Origin: Bactericera cockerelli
Lineage: Eukaryota > Arthropoda > Insecta > Hemiptera > Triozidae
Assembly (NCBI GenBank): GCA_024516035.1
Contig: CM044965.1
Span: 28,384,919 to 28,448,918 of the forward strand
Length of the DNA: 64,000 bases
Direction: 5' to 3'
Shown: piece by piece, positions 45,160-57,789 of the stretch
How the letters are laid out: every line of letters begins with the position of its first letter
Numbering within the stretch: position 1 is the first letter of the stretch
Translations under genes and position numbers: made by a program
Notes under the pieces: generated by a model
Seen by the model: the letters and a program-made list of their open reading frames with translations, nothing else
The model's database searches: none
What the model was told of the DNA's origin: nothing

Positions 45160-45505
45160 ACACAAGCTAGAAGTGCTATCAGATTCATGATCAAACACAA
45201 GCTAGAAGTGCTATCAGATTCATAATCAAACACAAGCTAGAAGTGCTATCAGATTTATGATCAAACACAAGCTAGAAGTGCTATCAGATTTATGATCAAA
45301 CACAAGCTAGAAGTGCTATCAGATTCATGATCAAACACAAGCTAGAAGTGCTATCAGATTTATGATCAAACACAAGCTAGAAGTGCTATCAGATTCATGA
45401 TCAAACACAAGCTAGAAGTGCTATCAGATTTATGATCAAACAAAAGTAAGCTAGAAGTGCTATCAGACCTGTTTGATCAAACAAAAGTAAGCTAGAAGTG
45501 CATCG
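45160..45505. repeat. 35-36-bp satellite, right part
   Basis: About nine units of 'aagctagaagtgctatcaga' plus 'tt[ct]atgatcaaacac'. The units are more uniform than the left part and lead into two variants with 'caaaagtaagctagaagtgc'. Confidence 0.93.
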
Positions 45506-45509
45506 ATTC

Positions 45510-46620
45510 TGCTAGTGTTTCTCAGATTTTATTCTAAAGTAATATTTTCAACATAATTTTAAAGCAGGTAATGTGTGTGTACTGTGTATACTGTATACTA
45601 AAGTTTTTGGGCTATTCACATTAGAAATTGCTGTAGACATATTACATACGTATCTGTGCTACCTCATAGGTACGGTTTTACAGACTATAACGTTACAGTA
45701 AACCAATACAATATGCCAATGTATGAGTTTATTACAAAATATGTATTCCGGACAGCTCGCAGCTGATGAGGTCCAAGTGTCACTCTAGGTCAAAACAGCT
45801 GTGTTCCGGGATGTCGACAGCTGTCTGAGGGCCAACCAGGTATCGTAAAGATATCCAATTACAATAAAATTCTAAGGTGCTTACAAAAAGATAAAATATT
45901 TGTCCAGGACTGAAGAGCCATGGTCAGTGTGTCAAGGGTTCTGCATCCATTGAGAATTTTATTCTTAGTCACCAACTTTAACTTTTGGTATAGATATTAT
46001 TATAATAAATTTAAGAGATAGATGCTATTATAGTATATTTTTTTAAATACATAGGTAAAATATATTATACATAAATATGTTCATAATTATACATATACCC
46101 ACTTATTATAGATAGGATAATAATACCTACAAATTGTATAATTCTATGTATGTATTTTAATTAATAAAGGTAAAAAATTACCTTTATGAATATTTGAATA
46201 TGCATAGTAGTTTATTTCAATAGCTATATTTTTATTATGCTATAATAATTATATTTATATATTTATTTTTTTATTCTAGTGCCATAGTAATCTGTTGTCT
46301 ATTATTACAATTATTATTGCTGGGTCATTATCCTTCATTGTTTATGTTACAAAACACACCAGGTATCACCTAGGCTATTTTTAAACTCGTTCATGGTAGG
46401 TATTTGGTTTACATTCTGTCAAGAGTGTTCTGGACTGGGTTTGCCCGAGTTTTATAAGGAAGAAGTGTTTATTCTTTTTAACTTTTCTGTTGCCGTTAAA
46501 TTACCTTGGCTATGGTCACATTAGTAGATACATCTATCCCTTTTTGTGTTTACATTGGAAGGTCAATTGTCAATTCTCATCAATGTTCTGATATCTGTTT
46601 TATTTGAAACAGAAAATATT
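45510..46620. other. No gene seen
   Basis: AT-rich sequence after the satellite, with no SINE and no protein-like frame recognised. Confidence 0.5.
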
Positions 46621-46623
46621 TAA

Positions 46624-46835
46624 CAATCTGTCCAAGTAGCTCAGTGGTGAAGGCGGCACTCTGTGAATTCAGATATTCCAGAGGTCGTGGGTTCGAAACC
46701 CAGCCGGGACACGACAAGTTATCCTCCTTTTTGGGATTTTTACCACATAATAATATGTCTTGGGCTTACTGCTGGAATAATGGGACTTTCATAGTCTTAA
46801 TCGGGCAGTATAAAAAAGGCGATACTATTATTATT
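46624..46835 (+). repeat. tRNA-derived SINE, family B, full length
   Basis: 'gtagctcagtggtgaaggcg' (A box), 'gtcgtgggttcgaaacccag' (B box), 'ttaccacataataatatgtc', 'gcttactgctggaataatgg' and 'cttaatcgggcagtataaa'. Sense orientation. Confidence 0.87.
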
Positions 46836-46837
46836 TA

Positions 46838-46905
46838 CCATTGATGAAACTTAAACCACCGATCTCCAGATTACGAGACCACCACCGCGCCGATTTATCA
46901 ATCGA
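46838..46905 (-). repeat. tRNA-headed SINE fragment, family C
   Basis: The plus strand has 'gaaacttaaaccaccgatct' and 'ccagattacgagaccaccac'. Head only. Confidence 0.4.
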
Positions 46906-47257
46906 TCTAATTAGGCCAAATTTTAGGAGGTCAAAATAATCAAAATTGGACTGCTTCTGAATTACCAAAACCATTCAGGTAGAATAGTAAATTGTGAGTC
47001 CAGTTTTTTAATCCCTTTTAAAACTTTAGATGGGCGGTCAGTTCTGCTAAAAAGCGTTAACTAGATACCGATATTTTGCCGATGGCGGATTCATGTGAAT
47101 CTTTTGAGAATCTTTGGTATAGGAATCATAAGTTTTTTTGCTATCTAGATTCGTCTTACCGCTATGCGCCCAAAAACAGAAAATTGTGGGCGGGCAGTAG
47201 TGGTTTTCTTTTAAGAGATACTTTTGGATTTTCTTTTAGGAGATTCAGAATTTTCCA

Positions 47258-47498
47258 TCTCTATATATAAATGTCAAAGACACTCACTGACCACTGACCA
47301 CTGACTGATCATCGCTCTACAGCCCAAACCGTAAGTCCTAGGAAGCTGAAATTTGGTAGGTAGCTTTGTCTTATAGTCTAGATGTGCAATAAGACGGGAT
47401 TTTTCGAAACTCCCACTACAACACCTGCCATTGACGAAAAAGGATTTTTTGCTTTCACGGCCATGCCTCGGCCCGCAAAGCGGGCGACAGCCCGCTAG
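47258..47498 (+). mobile_element. Non-autonomous Helitron, upstream of a tandem pair
   Basis: Starts TCTCTATATATAAATGTC after an A. It contains 'cagcccaaaccgtaagtcct' and 'gctgaaatttggtaggtagc', and ends with hairpin GCGGGCGACAGCCCGC plus TAG (CTAG end). Length 241. The next element starts on the following base. Confidence 0.88.
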
Positions 47499-47721
47499 TC
47501 TTAATATATAAATGTCAAAGTCACTGACTGATCATCGCTCTACAGCCCAAACCGTAATACCTAGCGAGCTGAAATTTGGTAGGTAGCTTTGTCTCATAGT
47601 CTAGATGTGCAATAAGACGGGATTTTTCGAAATTCCCACTACAACACCTGCCATTGGCGAAAAAAGATTTATTGCTTTGCGGGCCATGCCTCGTCCCGCA
47701 AAGCGGGCGACAGCCCGCTAG
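47499..47721 (+). mobile_element. Non-autonomous Helitron, downstream of a tandem pair
   Basis: Starts TCTTAATATATAAATGTC directly after the CTAG of the first copy, and ends with the same hairpin and CTAG followed by T. Length 223. The 5' flank is the G of the first element, not the usual A. Confidence 0.88.
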
Positions 47722-48870
47722 TTATAATAATATAACAAAGTTTTCCCAATATGAAAGCACAATAATGCTAAAATTCTGCCATCCCTGGGACGTCAAGGAC
47801 CTTTTCAAAAAGTTTTTCACCTGGAATTTTAGCGGAACTGACCGCCTGGGGCTCTGAAGTTCAAAAAGTTATAACTTTTGCTATTTTAACGAAAATACAT
47901 TTCCCAAAAAAAAAAAAAAATTGTATCTCTTATAAGAATGCTACAACTGCCTGGATCTGTTCGACGGACCTTATTATGGGAGAACGTTTTGAACAATTCC
48001 TAAAAAATTCTTGAATATCGCACAAAAAAGCCACTTTTCACCGTTTTTGGTTATAAGTATAGCGACAAAACGGTGCCAGATAACCGAAAAATAATGATTC
48101 CTGTGCTAAATATTTAAAAGAACTACCAACCTAAATCTGCTATCGAAATTTCGGTATTCAATACAGAAATTTTGGCAGGCGGAATATAAGATTTTCAGAG
48201 TTCACCTAATATACATAGATCTTACGCTGCTTTTATCAGTGTTTAAGGATTTCACAGTCCGCAATGAGGTATTCTTACTCTACCACATCATGGAAGATTT
48301 TGGTAGATGAGCCTTATGAATTTTTCCGATTTTTTTGTTGTTGAAAATACACGTACAAACTCGCAATAATGACACTGAATTTTTTTTGGATTAATCTCTA
48401 CACTATAATTACAATTTTGTGTTTGTGAACAAGCTATTTTCCCTCCACACAACCTTTTCCGGTGGTGTATGAATTATATAGACACCCAGATCCAACTTTT
48501 AAGCTCTTGCATTTTCCAATGATTCTATTTTTGTTGTAACGTCCTGATATATTATTTTCGGACGGAAATTTTTCATTCCAACAACCAGGAATTGTACCAG
48601 TTATCTTCAGCAAGCCTGAGTCGGCCCAAAAAATAATTCCTCAGCAGACTACTTAATTATAACCGAATATATACTAATAAAAGCCAAAAAATTGGTCCTT
48701 TCACGGCCGAAAATTACTAAAACTAATAAAAAAATTAGAACCTCAAATTTTCACTCTGGATAATTCATTCGTTTCCTCGAATCCCACAACCCATACCGAG
48801 CAACACCTCTCAATGTCAGCGAGATGGAACTTCCAGAGCAAACTTCCCCGCGGTAAGCTCAGGAGTAGGG
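47722..48870. other. No gene seen upstream of the 48.9-kb promoter
   Basis: AT-rich sequence with no recognised repeat or protein-like frame. The last 100 bases become GC-richer towards the promoter ('cgagcaacacctctcaatgt'). Confidence 0.4.
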
Positions 48871-48875
48871 TGATT

Positions 48876-48910
48876 TATATAGGAGCCTCCCGGGGTATCT
48901 GCAGTTCAGT
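48876..48910 (+). promoter_or_regulatory. TATA/Inr core promoter, probably of the scarface-like gene
   Basis: TATATA at 48876-48881 ('gatttatataggagcc') and TCAGT at 48906-48910, with the A at 48908. The 32-base spacing is right for an arthropod TATA plus initiator promoter. It is the best core promoter upstream of the coding exons at 58.4 kb on this strand. Confidence 0.55.
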
Positions 48911-49143
48911 TACCAAACGTGAGATATAACAACCGGCTGCAGTGAACAACCTCAAAACAAAAAACTTTCATTCAATTAGTTTTTTATTTCGGTTTTCATA
49001 CTTTTTCGACAATATTTATTCAGATCGGTCCTGATTTTCAACGAATTTTTCAGTGGTTTTTTTTTCAGTGTTGTGAATATTATCGAAAGTTGTTTTTCAG
49101 TGTTGGTTTTTTTTCTGCGTGAATGAGAAGATAAGCAAATCAG
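48908..49143 (+). other. Candidate non-coding first exon of scarface-like gene
   Basis: From the predicted start to a donor 'aaatcag|gtaaga' at 49143/49144. It has only a tiny upstream frame (ATG AGA AGA TAA near 49122), so it would be 5' untranslated. The next exon on this strand with a good acceptor and ATG begins at 58380. Linkage is inferred, not shown. Confidence 0.4.
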
Positions 49144-49896
49144 GTAAGATTTGTTTTTGATATCTCCACTTAACCTAATTTTATTCTTATGAGCAAGATA
49201 TTTCAATTAACCCGCCATTGTCGGGTGCTTAGACACAGGAGTTAATTTCAGTTCATTTATTTTTGAGTTCTTTATAGTGTGTCATAGCCTTTCTTTATTT
49301 TAACCATGAAACAAGAGCTACTTTAGGTGCTTGTGGTTCAAGTTAGAGCTTGCCCATTCCTTAGTATATCTCCCCTTTGATGGGCGAGAAGTGACACAAT
49401 ATTTAAATTGAATTTTCTGTTTTGACCCCGGGATTTTTCGTCCGGTACGTGGGAATCTCACAATTAAGCTATTTGTGCCCTCAAAAAGTATTTTTTTTAT
49501 TGAATATTTAGTTCAGATACAGAAATAGTATGTATTAGGTGTTCCTTGTTCTACTGAGAGCGATGAAACAGTCAGTGAGTGTTTTCACAAATTTACCAAT
49601 ATAATAATGGTTTTTCTGTCAGCTACTCAGCTCTGGGATTTGAACACAGGATCTTCCACTCATAAGTAGTTGAAAATTATATTCTAAACTCATACTCATT
49701 TTAGTCATGGTTAGGTAACCACGAATTGAAAAATCTTCACTTTAGAAAAGCTGTGAGAGTATAGAGGATGCGCCTCCCACTGTCAGATAATTCTGTAGTA
49801 CCTAAGTTACCTTTAACATCGTATGAATAATACTGACTTGAAATATAGATTTTTATCGAAGTAAATGACATTCAGGTGTTAAAATTTGAATTATTT

Positions 49897-50040
49897 GTGG
49901 TGAAGCAAGAGCCTTATCACATATTTTGTGGGTAGCACAGTTTTTCTTTTACATAATTTTTCTTAATAATTTACTTTTTTTAATTTTAACTGTGGTAATG
50001 CCATCACTGGTCGTTACTCATACAATTTACTACAGAATAT
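49897..50040 (-). repeat. tRNA-headed SINE family G, 3' part
   Basis: The plus strand has 'gtggtgaagcaagagcctta', 'ttgtgggtagcacag' and 'ccatcactggtcgttactca'. The tRNA head is missing. Confidence 0.6.
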
Positions 50041-50049
50041 TTTCCCATC

Positions 50050-51470
50050 GAGGAACCTCATACATACATTAATTATATTAAAAAAAGGCTCTTCACTCAT
50101 GTACCTATAAACAATGCCACTTTTCCGAATAAGGACCCTTCATTTACTTGTTCAATATAACCTATTATAATAAAATTATTATAAATCATTGTTCATAGCA
50201 AGTCATTTCGTTAATCAAGCACACCTAATTGCCCCACCAGAGATCATTGACACCTTACCCCACTGAGATCGGGAGTACTCTATGGCGCAGCATATCGACC
50301 TATATTTCAGCGTCTCACTAACACAAGGATCTGTACAGATCTAGAATCGAAGAATCACTTTCTCTTTATGTAATAGCCTCACACATAAATAAACATATTG
50401 TAACTGATTACCTCATGTCCTCTTCACTACACACCGGTTCAAATTCAAAGAAAATGGTGACTCGTCAAACGTCAAATGACAACACATTGCTGGTTAACTA
50501 GGAAATAGAAAACCATGTTCCAACCTTAGGAATAGAGGTTTGTTACCCACTCCAGGAAAAAAAATTGGCAGAAAATCCTCGTATTTTGTTTTTAGATTAG
50601 GCTGAGTTTTTTCCAATTCTCCCCAAATTAATTCAAGAATAATTCAAGTAGGTATATTATGATATCAGAATTGGAAATTTCTGCTTTTTGCTTCTTCTTT
50701 CACTTTGCCTTTTCTCGAACCAACTTGGGTTCGATCGAGCTACAGAGGTCGGTTACTTTCTCAGCTTCGTAAGAACAATTAGAATTTAGAGATTTTTGAT
50801 CCACTGAGGACAATTGAGGAATTTTAGGCAGGACGTGAGGAGGTCATGAGCCCCCCTGTGAAGCACAAACCATTACATAATAATCCAATGACGTCAGTGA
50901 GGGCCTTGACTTAGTGAACCGAAGAAGAGGATGAACCAAACATAAAAATATGAACCAAATGACTGAGTGAGTCACGCATCGAACTGAGGATCAACACAAG
51001 AGTTGGAACAAGAAACAAGGTGGTATGGAGACCAAAAAAGCCTGATATAACAACAGCAATGTAAAAAAAATCCAATTTGGAAACAACAATAAACAGAGAA
51101 TAACAACAACAATATCCGAAGTATCGATCATATCAAATAAAAAACAACATCAATAAAAAAGATATAAAGCCTGGTACTAGTAGTATTAAAGCAGCAATGG
51201 ACAGTTGCAATTACGGAAGTGCATTTGGCTGTCCATCTACCGAATCAGATTCACTTGGATTGCTTGTCTTGTTTGGTCTGGTACTTGGCTGAATGCAAGG
51301 TGCATTCGATCTTCCTGTATTCAGGCATTACTAAAGTGAATGAGTAATTGTCATTATGCAATTTACATAAAAAAATATTTATCATATTTGTGTTAATAAC
51401 AATGGTAATATCACAATCACTGAGACTTGCCTCACCAAAATTATGTATGTCGTACTTGGGACTCCTGCAC
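50050..51470. other. No gene seen (intron of predicted gene)
   Basis: AT-rich sequence with no recognised repeat family and no convincing exon. Confidence 0.4.
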
Positions 51471-51482
51471 CACTTTATTGAT

Positions 51483-51597
51483 TCTGGCTGGGGATTATAA
51501 ATAGGGAGGAGACCAATGTCTGACTGGGGAGACTATAAATAGGGAAGAGACCAGGTGGTCTGGCTGGAGGACTATAAACAGGGAGCAGACCAGGGCA
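51483..51597 (+). repeat. Three tandem units each containing a TATAAA box
   Basis: Units of about 38-41 bases: 'tctggctggggattataaat', 'ggggagactataaataggga' and 'tggaggactataaacaggga', each followed by 'agaccag'- or 'agaccaatg'-like sequence. TATAAA lies at 51496, 51534 and 51573. A single related block, 'ggggactttaaatagggagt', occurs in both arms (about 1957 and mirror 19430). Confidence 0.8.
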
Positions 51598-51674
51598 AAG
51601 CGGCAAAGTCCTATTCGAACTTGCTAGCTGGTAGTTCTTAAAGCGTTCAAAACGCTTTAAATTAAAAGCCTGAA

Positions 51675-51917
51675 ATGTCCGCACGATGGTTAGTCCCTCT
51701 GATAATAATTATTATTATTACGGGACTACCTCAAAAAACCGATTATTGGTTCTGTGAGCTAGGACAAACCGGAAAATTCTGGCGAGAGACAATCATCTTC
51801 GGCATTAGCCACGCCGCTACTACAATCTTATTGGACGTCATTCTACTTCTAACATCATCTAAGTATCATTTGTTTCAAAGTAGTAGACAATATCAAAAAG
51901 ATACAAATTTCCAATAA
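51675..51917 (+). CDS. Hypothetical small membrane-type protein, 80 aa
   Basis: The frame starts MSARWLVPLIIIIIITGLPQ, signal-anchor-like, then has KTDYWFCELGQTGKFWRETI and a second hydrophobic part with ISHAATTILLDVILLLTSSK. It lies about 100 bases downstream of the last TATAAA of a triple TATA repeat, and its stop overlaps an AATAAA. No family is recognised. The poly-Ile comes from an (att)n microsatellite, which argues for a chance frame. It is listed because of its position, not its sequence. Confidence 0.2.
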   Translation: MSARWLVPLIIIIIITGLPQKTDYWFCELGQTGKFWRETIIFGISHAATTILLDVILLLTSSKYHLFQSSRQYQKDTNFQ

Positions 51918-51919
51918 AA

Positions 51920-54900
51920 AAAATTCAGTAAAAATCTTTTGTAAAGAAAAGAAAAATTCATTAATCGTTTACAATTACATGAGAGCACTTTTGTGTAAGT
52001 TATCACAAGCACGATAGAGGTCTGGACTAAGAGATCAAGGACCAATCACCGAAATCAGGATGTATTGATCCTTGCTGAGCATATGCCCGTGAACTTGGAA
52101 TCACTTTCGATTTGGTTCAGGTATGCTGAGAAGAAGTCCATACAGTAGATAGCTTCTGAGAACTGGTTATACCAAATCAGATTCTACTGGATGTATTCGT
52201 TGTGTGCTTGTTCTTGTTGTCACATAGGCTGCTGCCATTTCCAATCATTTGATTTAGATTTAAACTTCGCCGTCGGATAGGAAAACAGGTGTAGCGGGCT
52301 ACACTCTTCTCTTGTGGGTAGTGCATGAACATATATACATCTTATACATCTCGAATACCCTGAGTACGATCATAAATGTCCGTATTCATTGCTTGGAAGA
52401 TTATCGAATTTTGATTTAAAACATCCGTTCTAATCAGGAATTTGAGATCACAACCTCTGGAGTGAGAGCAGTTATCACAATAACATACAATTTCGTCTTA
52501 GAGATAGAAATTTTCTGGTGAAATGAATATCTGGAGTACCCTCACAGTTTTGAATAAAAAAATAAAAGCCTATTTGTATGGATTGCAACCAGAGGTGGAA
52601 TCCATGATCAAAGAAACGGGATTTATTTCACCTACAACTTAAGGAAAATCTATCGTTATAGCAAAGCTTTTGAATGATAATAATTAAAAGAAAAAAAAGA
52701 AAACTTCTGTGCTATTCCCTAAAATTTACAATTTACACAATTCCTCAAGGTTATAGATAGTTAACATATGAATGTATAGCTTACAATTCCAGAAAATCGG
52801 TCTTGATGATATTTTGTGAGATGCCCGGTATATTTAATTCACTTCTTTGGATCTCGCTCGCTGTTTCCTAGATAGAGATTACATCATGGATTTATGTTGT
52901 CTCGGCGAGATTATGAGATTACTCACTCACTGACCTACTGACTGCACCCACGCCTCGGCACTTTCACATCTCAGTGGCGCTGGATCAGTCAATCAGTGGC
53001 GATTGATACTGGATTGAGCGAACACTATTTCTTTCTAATGGAGCACACCATAAACAGATTAAATTTTGAATTTTTGAAGATGTTTTTTTTTTTTTTTTAT
53101 ATGGTTGATATTGATGAAGATCAAACCGTGCAAAATATTCCAAGAATTTCTGTTTTAGTTCTACTTTCTAGTTGATTTTTATTTTACTATATTGATGCTG
53201 CTGTTGTTCAAAATCTATTGCGTGACAAAATTACTTCAATTATTAGTCATTAGTAAACATACAGTCATATTTTCACAAGTAGAGTTTGTCCTTCTGACTT
53301 GAAGACACTATTGTTGAAGACACCTTCCTGAAATAGCAGGGAACTCTGTGATGAAAGAACAGATGGCCTCTAAAATTGACCTGTAAGGATATAATATATG
53401 TGATGATGTTGTGATCAATTCAACAATAGGTATTATAATGAATTATGTTGGTTAAAATGATAAAGGGAATGGAAAATAAGAAATAATAATAAAATTTCAG
53501 GTTGGCATCTCAGCATTTATGAAAAGTTGGAATAGTTTTACCTATTATAGAGCATGTTCTATCTAATTATATTGTTATTTATATAAAAAAAAACAGTTGC
53601 AAATTCAATAGCACAGAAAAATGAAGCTCCAAATGATATCATTTGCTTAATTGCCTGCTCAAAATACCGTCTTTGGTATAAATGGATCAAAAGAAAGAGT
53701 ATAATATATTCATTGCACCAGAATTTCATCCTGATTCACCTAAACTAAATGTCCAACATACATACTGAGCCAAGTGGTGACTACATCACAATGCTAAAAG
53801 TTATTACATTTTTAAAATAAATTATTAATTGTCTTGTGTTATACTATACATAGATATGTACAAATATATCACTCATTGTTTTCTGTATAATAGGTGTGTG
53901 TACATATCATTCATTCTATTGTGAAGTATAAGGACTGTAAGGTAAAACTATGTATAATACTCATTGTATTGCGTATACTTGTATAAATATGTATACAATT
54001 CTTTGTTATGTATGCGCAAGAAGTAAGACAAGGTCAGACGAGAGCCAAATTCCCCCGAAACAATGTCATCTCTGATTGGGAAGATAATAGAAGAGACATT
54101 GGAGATGGACTTGAAAACCAGGGTGACCAGAGTCTCTCAACATACTACCTCAGTTACCTTACTTTGGCCTGTGAATCATTTATTGTACTTCTTATAAGTA
54201 CGTATTTATCAATTATTTACCAAAGTTTTATGCTTCTTAAGAGTTGTAATTTTAGCTGCAAATCAAGCATGCTCTACTGTTCTACTGATGTAGCCTGTAA
54301 TATTTACATAGGTATGCTTGGAAGTCAAACAGTCAATCTTTCTGTAATGACTCTCTGCTTTCTGGTCTCTAGCAGGGAGGTATTTTTCTCTCGCGAAATG
54401 TACGTTTAGGGGCTGCTGACTTTAATTGCATCGCGTGAAGTGTTCATTATACGACAGAATGTGTTAATGATTCAAGGGGGTACCTCACAGCAGCCTGAAT
54501 CTTGTTGAGTCCACCACAATACTTGCTCTTGAAACTAATAATAGCTAGCGGCAAGATGAGTTCCAATTGAAACTTTGCAGGGATGATTCAGAAGAGCAAT
54601 TTGAAAAATATTTAATTATCCTTCCTAAGAGGCTTTTGCAAAAGTGGAAATATTCTTTTGATAAAAGAAACTCAAGAGTACCTCCTTTGTAACATGCGCA
54701 TGCAATGTGCCATAGGGGCGACGATTTTCATACATGACGCAATATGGGATGTGAAAATTCTTTGTGAAGAAACATTTACAAATTAAATTTTTCTATAAAT
54801 TCTTTTGTTTTTCTGGAATTTTTCACCAAAACAGTGATTTCCCAATTTACTGTAGGTATGTGTTGGAAGAAAATGCTGTAGGTATTAGCACCGCCTTTGA

Positions 54901-57785
54901 TCAAGTTTTATTTTATATTTTCTATCTTGTACTTGTAAATGTATAGAATTTATACTATGTAAATAAAACTTCATTGAATTTTTATCATAATAATTGTGTT
55001 GGTAGGAGTTTGACAGGCCTCATCTATGCTAATTATAATTATTATACTTGTATTTTGATGTAAAGTGTGATAAAGAGAGCCCGCAAGACAACTGCTTGTT
55101 TCAAAATCTAGGATTCACACTTAAAGAAATATTTGCTGAGAACACTAGACAACCACATCATAACCTTAAAATATGTAGGAGTCTTAATTCTTATGCAACA
55201 TTATTCAAAGAACAGTATTGGAAAATGTTTGTACTCTTAGAAGATGTTTGTTCAAAGACTAAATAAAGCACTACTAGGTAGTACTTTTCGATAGTTATGC
55301 ACTTTTTTCACTTGTCTTATTTACAATAGACTTACAACCTGGTAGACTTACAATTCTTACTCCAGCAATATTTTGGAAAATACATACAACAGCATAATAA
55401 TATAATATGTATAGGAAACTTCTAATTAAAAATTTCTCCCTGTAAATGGTACATGCAGATATATTGTTTACCTACATAATTATCAAAGTCGGATACAGTG
55501 TTGCAAGGCGGATGTGTTTCGCTAGGATGATCTCATTACATCCAGTACTTCGGCTATCTTGTCGAATCTTGGGTGAAAGTTTCTTCAATAGTTTTTTGTA
55601 CTCTCTTGCCAATGTCCTTCATTATCATTACTCATCACTAGTAATTCTTACTGCGACCATTTTGTCCAAGGTAGTAGTTGTTCTTTTTGTTTCATCTCAC
55701 CATCAATACTCATACATAATACATATTATTATACTTATTCAAAATACTTGTTATTCTTACTCACCAACTTGGATTTTGTAGGTGTTACGTAATTTTGTAT
55801 ACTTTTGTGTCTACTGTGTGTGTTTTTACTATCTTGCTCTTCTCTTATGTTGTGATATTGTTCATGATTGAGATTCAAGTTGTTACGAGAACATCCTTGT
55901 GTTCAACGTTAGTGTCGAGGGTGTGAGCATAAGAAATCAGAGGCTCGCCTATTTGCTTGTGTCTTCTCAATGACATAATCGCGTTTTGACATAAGAGAAT
56001 AATATGTTAAAAGATTGTTTCAGGAGGTATTATGTAGGTGACATTCTTTGAAAAGTAGAACATGTTAAGTGTTTTCGATATAGAGATTACTCCAGTTACC
56101 TCTTTGTAAACAAGACCATGTAACATTTTACATGGGTATGCTATATATTTAAATGCAATAGTGGAGTATTCTATTTTTTGGCTCATAGAGTGCATGGATT
56201 ACGGAAGTTCCGAATAGTTCACAGAGGTTAAGGAATGTCCACTAAGGTAGAAAAATTTCTAAAGAACTCACATGTCTAAAGTCTTTGAAATTATATTTTT
56301 TTTAAAACCATCTGTAAATAATCATGGCTGAATTTTACATAGTGTCTTAAATCGAGGTCATGGCAAAATCTAGTTTGTCACTCGCCTATTAAGTGTTGCT
56401 GATTTGCAATTTTTTAATTGCTTGCCCTATGGGTGGGCGGCTGATGAAACTTGCCAAAGTGAAATCCGCTCTCCACCCAAACTGGGATTGCAAAACTTCG
56501 GGTAGGAGGATTAAGTAATGATTCCTTTTTGAGATAGCAGGTAGTCTGTCCAAAAGATATTCTTAGGTTTGCAATTTAAGTATCTCATTTCGCAAGTTTT
56601 TTTTCTAATTTCATGCTTTAAGAGTTATTGGATTAGACTCAATTATTGAATTATCACGTTTGAATGTAGGCAATCAAGACCTATAAATTTAATTGATGTA
56701 TAATGAAATAGTGCTAGAGTGGTCTCAGGAAACTGACTGTCTAGCTTCCAGATAGTATTTATGTGAGGGTTCTGACTTCGGATCTCCACCTGTGCATGAA
56801 CTTTTCAAAATTTGATTTGAGAAGTTGACTAGATATTTACCGTATATCCAAAAGTAGCTTCTAGATGTATGGAATTCCAAGTTTATCTTGTCAGTTAAGG
56901 ACTAATTTACATAATTCATCACACATGATATGTGGGTCAGTTACTTGGTGATTTCGGCACCGAGATCCATTGTCCGCCATAATAGTGCAGTATTGTTGCA
57001 GATTAACTGCTCAGGCCATATTTTTATACGCATAGGTAATAGAGTTCACCATAAATTATCCTTGGATATATTATCTTAGCCATTATCATGGTAATTCATA
57101 GCCAGTCACTCATTCATGTTATAAAGTAATACTTTGTATTTATTTATTTTTAATACTATTTTTTTATTATTCATAGTAGAATTATCTTATAGTAGGTACT
57201 ACTTTGATTCGATTCCATTCGTTACACATGTCAAGACAATAATAATAATGTGAATACAGGGTGTGAATGAAAACTGGACTTTTTTATTTTTACATTTTTT
57301 ATACTCTGTGTTCGAACTAATTCAAACATTGATGGGTTAAATTGATCATTTAAATTAAAATTATCAATTCATATTGACCTGTTTGATAATAATAAACCAT
57401 GTACCACCCAGTAGATCTTATTTATGCATAACAAGAATAACAAGACTTCTGGTCTTTAGCTGAATGTTTAAAATAAAATGCTACCCACTCAAGTTAGTTC
57501 AAATTAGGGTCTCCTCAAATTGAGGTCTCACCAATTCAAATATTTATGAGTAAACATGATTGTAATTTGAGTAGGTTTTGCTAGATTATATAAATTTTGT
57601 TGATAGGTGAAATAAAGTAATCCTATTAGGTTATTGACTTCATGATATTTGATCTAAAAAAAAAAAGTATAAGAACATTAATTAACAGCTTCGATCACAC
57701 ATGCAATACAACTATTACCGTTATTTTTAGGAGGCGTTCTCCAGCGAAAAAAAACTATTACCGTCGTATCCACTGATGATAAGTA
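51920..57785. other. Long repeat-poor AT-rich stretch, no gene recognised
   Basis: About 5.9 kb, nearly free of the SINE and MITE families that fill the rest. Open frames at 54008-54409 (133 aa, containing KFPRNNVISDWEDNRRDIGD and then hydrophobic residues) and 55048-55266 (72 aa) have no recognisable domain. 'gtaaataaaacttcattgaa' near 54958 contains a polyadenylation-like motif. It is inside the predicted first intron of the scarface-like gene, but could hold an unrecognised transcript. Confidence 0.4.
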
Positions 57786-57789
57786 ACGT

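Noticed and set aside
45160..45505. CRISPR array
   Set aside because: Units of about 35 bases are contiguous with no unique spacers, and the genome is eukaryotic. It is a satellite.
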